14,056 nt of DNA from JACCXJ01 sp052387115 (GTDB lineage Bacteria; Pseudomonadota; Gammaproteobacteria; JACCXJ01), in the NCBI GenBank assembly GCA_052387115.1, contig JBQTJM010000230.1:1-14056 (forward strand). The letters run 5' to 3'. The notes beneath the pieces are model-generated. The model saw only the letters and a program-made list of their open reading frames with translations, searched no databases and was not told where the DNA came from. Shown piece by piece: positions 13,956 through 14,056 of the stretch (the first letter of the stretch is position 1; each line of letters opens with the position of its first letter). The translations under genes were made by a program, and so were the position numbers.

Positions 13956-13985
13956 AGTATACGTGTTTCAATACGCGTATATCAG
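13956..13985 (-). promoter_or_regulatory. Sigma-70-type promoter for the glycoside hydrolase
   Basis: On the minus strand: CTGATA (13980-13985, 4 of 6 to TTGACA), 18-bp spacer, TATACT (13956-13961, 5 of 6). Transcription would start near 13949, leaving a leader of about 96 nt before the ATG at 13853. Confidence 0.45.
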
Positions 13986-14000
13986 GTCGCGGCCAACTTC

Positions 14001-14020
14001 TCTGTGAAATGTTTCACAGA
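14001..14020. promoter_or_regulatory. CRP-type palindrome
   Basis: TCTGTGAAATGTTTCACAGA has 9-bp perfect arms around TG and contains TGTGA-N6-TCACA, the exact CRP half-site layout. Its centre (14010.5) is about 61.5 bp upstream of the predicted start at about 13949, the classic class I activation position. Binding by CRP is inferred. Confidence 0.6.
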
Positions 14021-14056
14021 CGATGGTTCTCGTTCGAGGTATATTAAAAAATTTTA

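Noticed and set aside
14001..14020. ParB parS site
   Set aside because: GTTTCAC is shared with parS, but the half-sites face the other way round; TGTGA-N6-TCACA fits CRP instead.
1..14056. CRISPR array, tRNA or rRNA
   Set aside because: No regularly spaced repeats and no recognisable tRNA or rRNA segments were seen on either strand.

Overview
This GC-rich window (AT-rich only at its right edge) looks like chromosomal accessory DNA from a gammaproteobacterium. The signs are an SdhE flavinylation factor, an ilvE gene overlapping a zf-CHCC zinc-finger gene, an ELM1-family protein, REP sequences with a REP-associated transposase, and a CRP-like palindrome. No genus can be assigned from the sequence alone. 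Nearly all metabolic genes lie on the minus strand; toxin-antitoxin (TA) and mobile remnants break them up. Reading the minus strand from right to left: 11727-13853 is a secreted glycoside-hydrolase-like protein with its own promoter and a perfect TGTGA-N6-TCACA site. 10208-11717 is an accessory island on the plus strand, with a frameshifted hicA, an intact hicB and the 5' end of an IS630-type transposase gene. 7797-10207 holds ilvE, the zinc-finger gene and the ELM1-family gene, with two MITE-like inverted-repeat elements between the last two. 287-7574 holds a sugar-modification cassette: an SpsF-like cytidylyltransferase, transketolase N-half, transketolase C-half, class III aminotransferase, SDR oxidoreductase and then sdhE. 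Stop/start overlaps (ATGA between aminotransferase and SDR, 7 bp between SDR and sdhE, and a relic ATGA between the spsF-like and transketolase genes) show that this was once a tight operon. The cassette has been opened repeatedly without destroying its enzymes. Between the spsF-like gene and transketolase-N lies about 1.2 kb with two REPs, a decayed REP-associated transposase and a TA pair whose ParE is frameshifted. That insert is bracketed by an approximately 127-bp direct repeat, about 90% identical, covering the old gene junction. Between the two transketolase halves lies an intact-looking brnTA module. Between transketolase-C and the aminotransferase lies a 131-bp MITE-like element. The working interpretation is that a split transketolase, a PLP aminotransferase, an SDR and a CMP-transferase make a CMP-activated amino-ketose or similar acidic sugar for a surface glycan. 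That pathway is inferred from families and synteny; no substrate can be read from the DNA.
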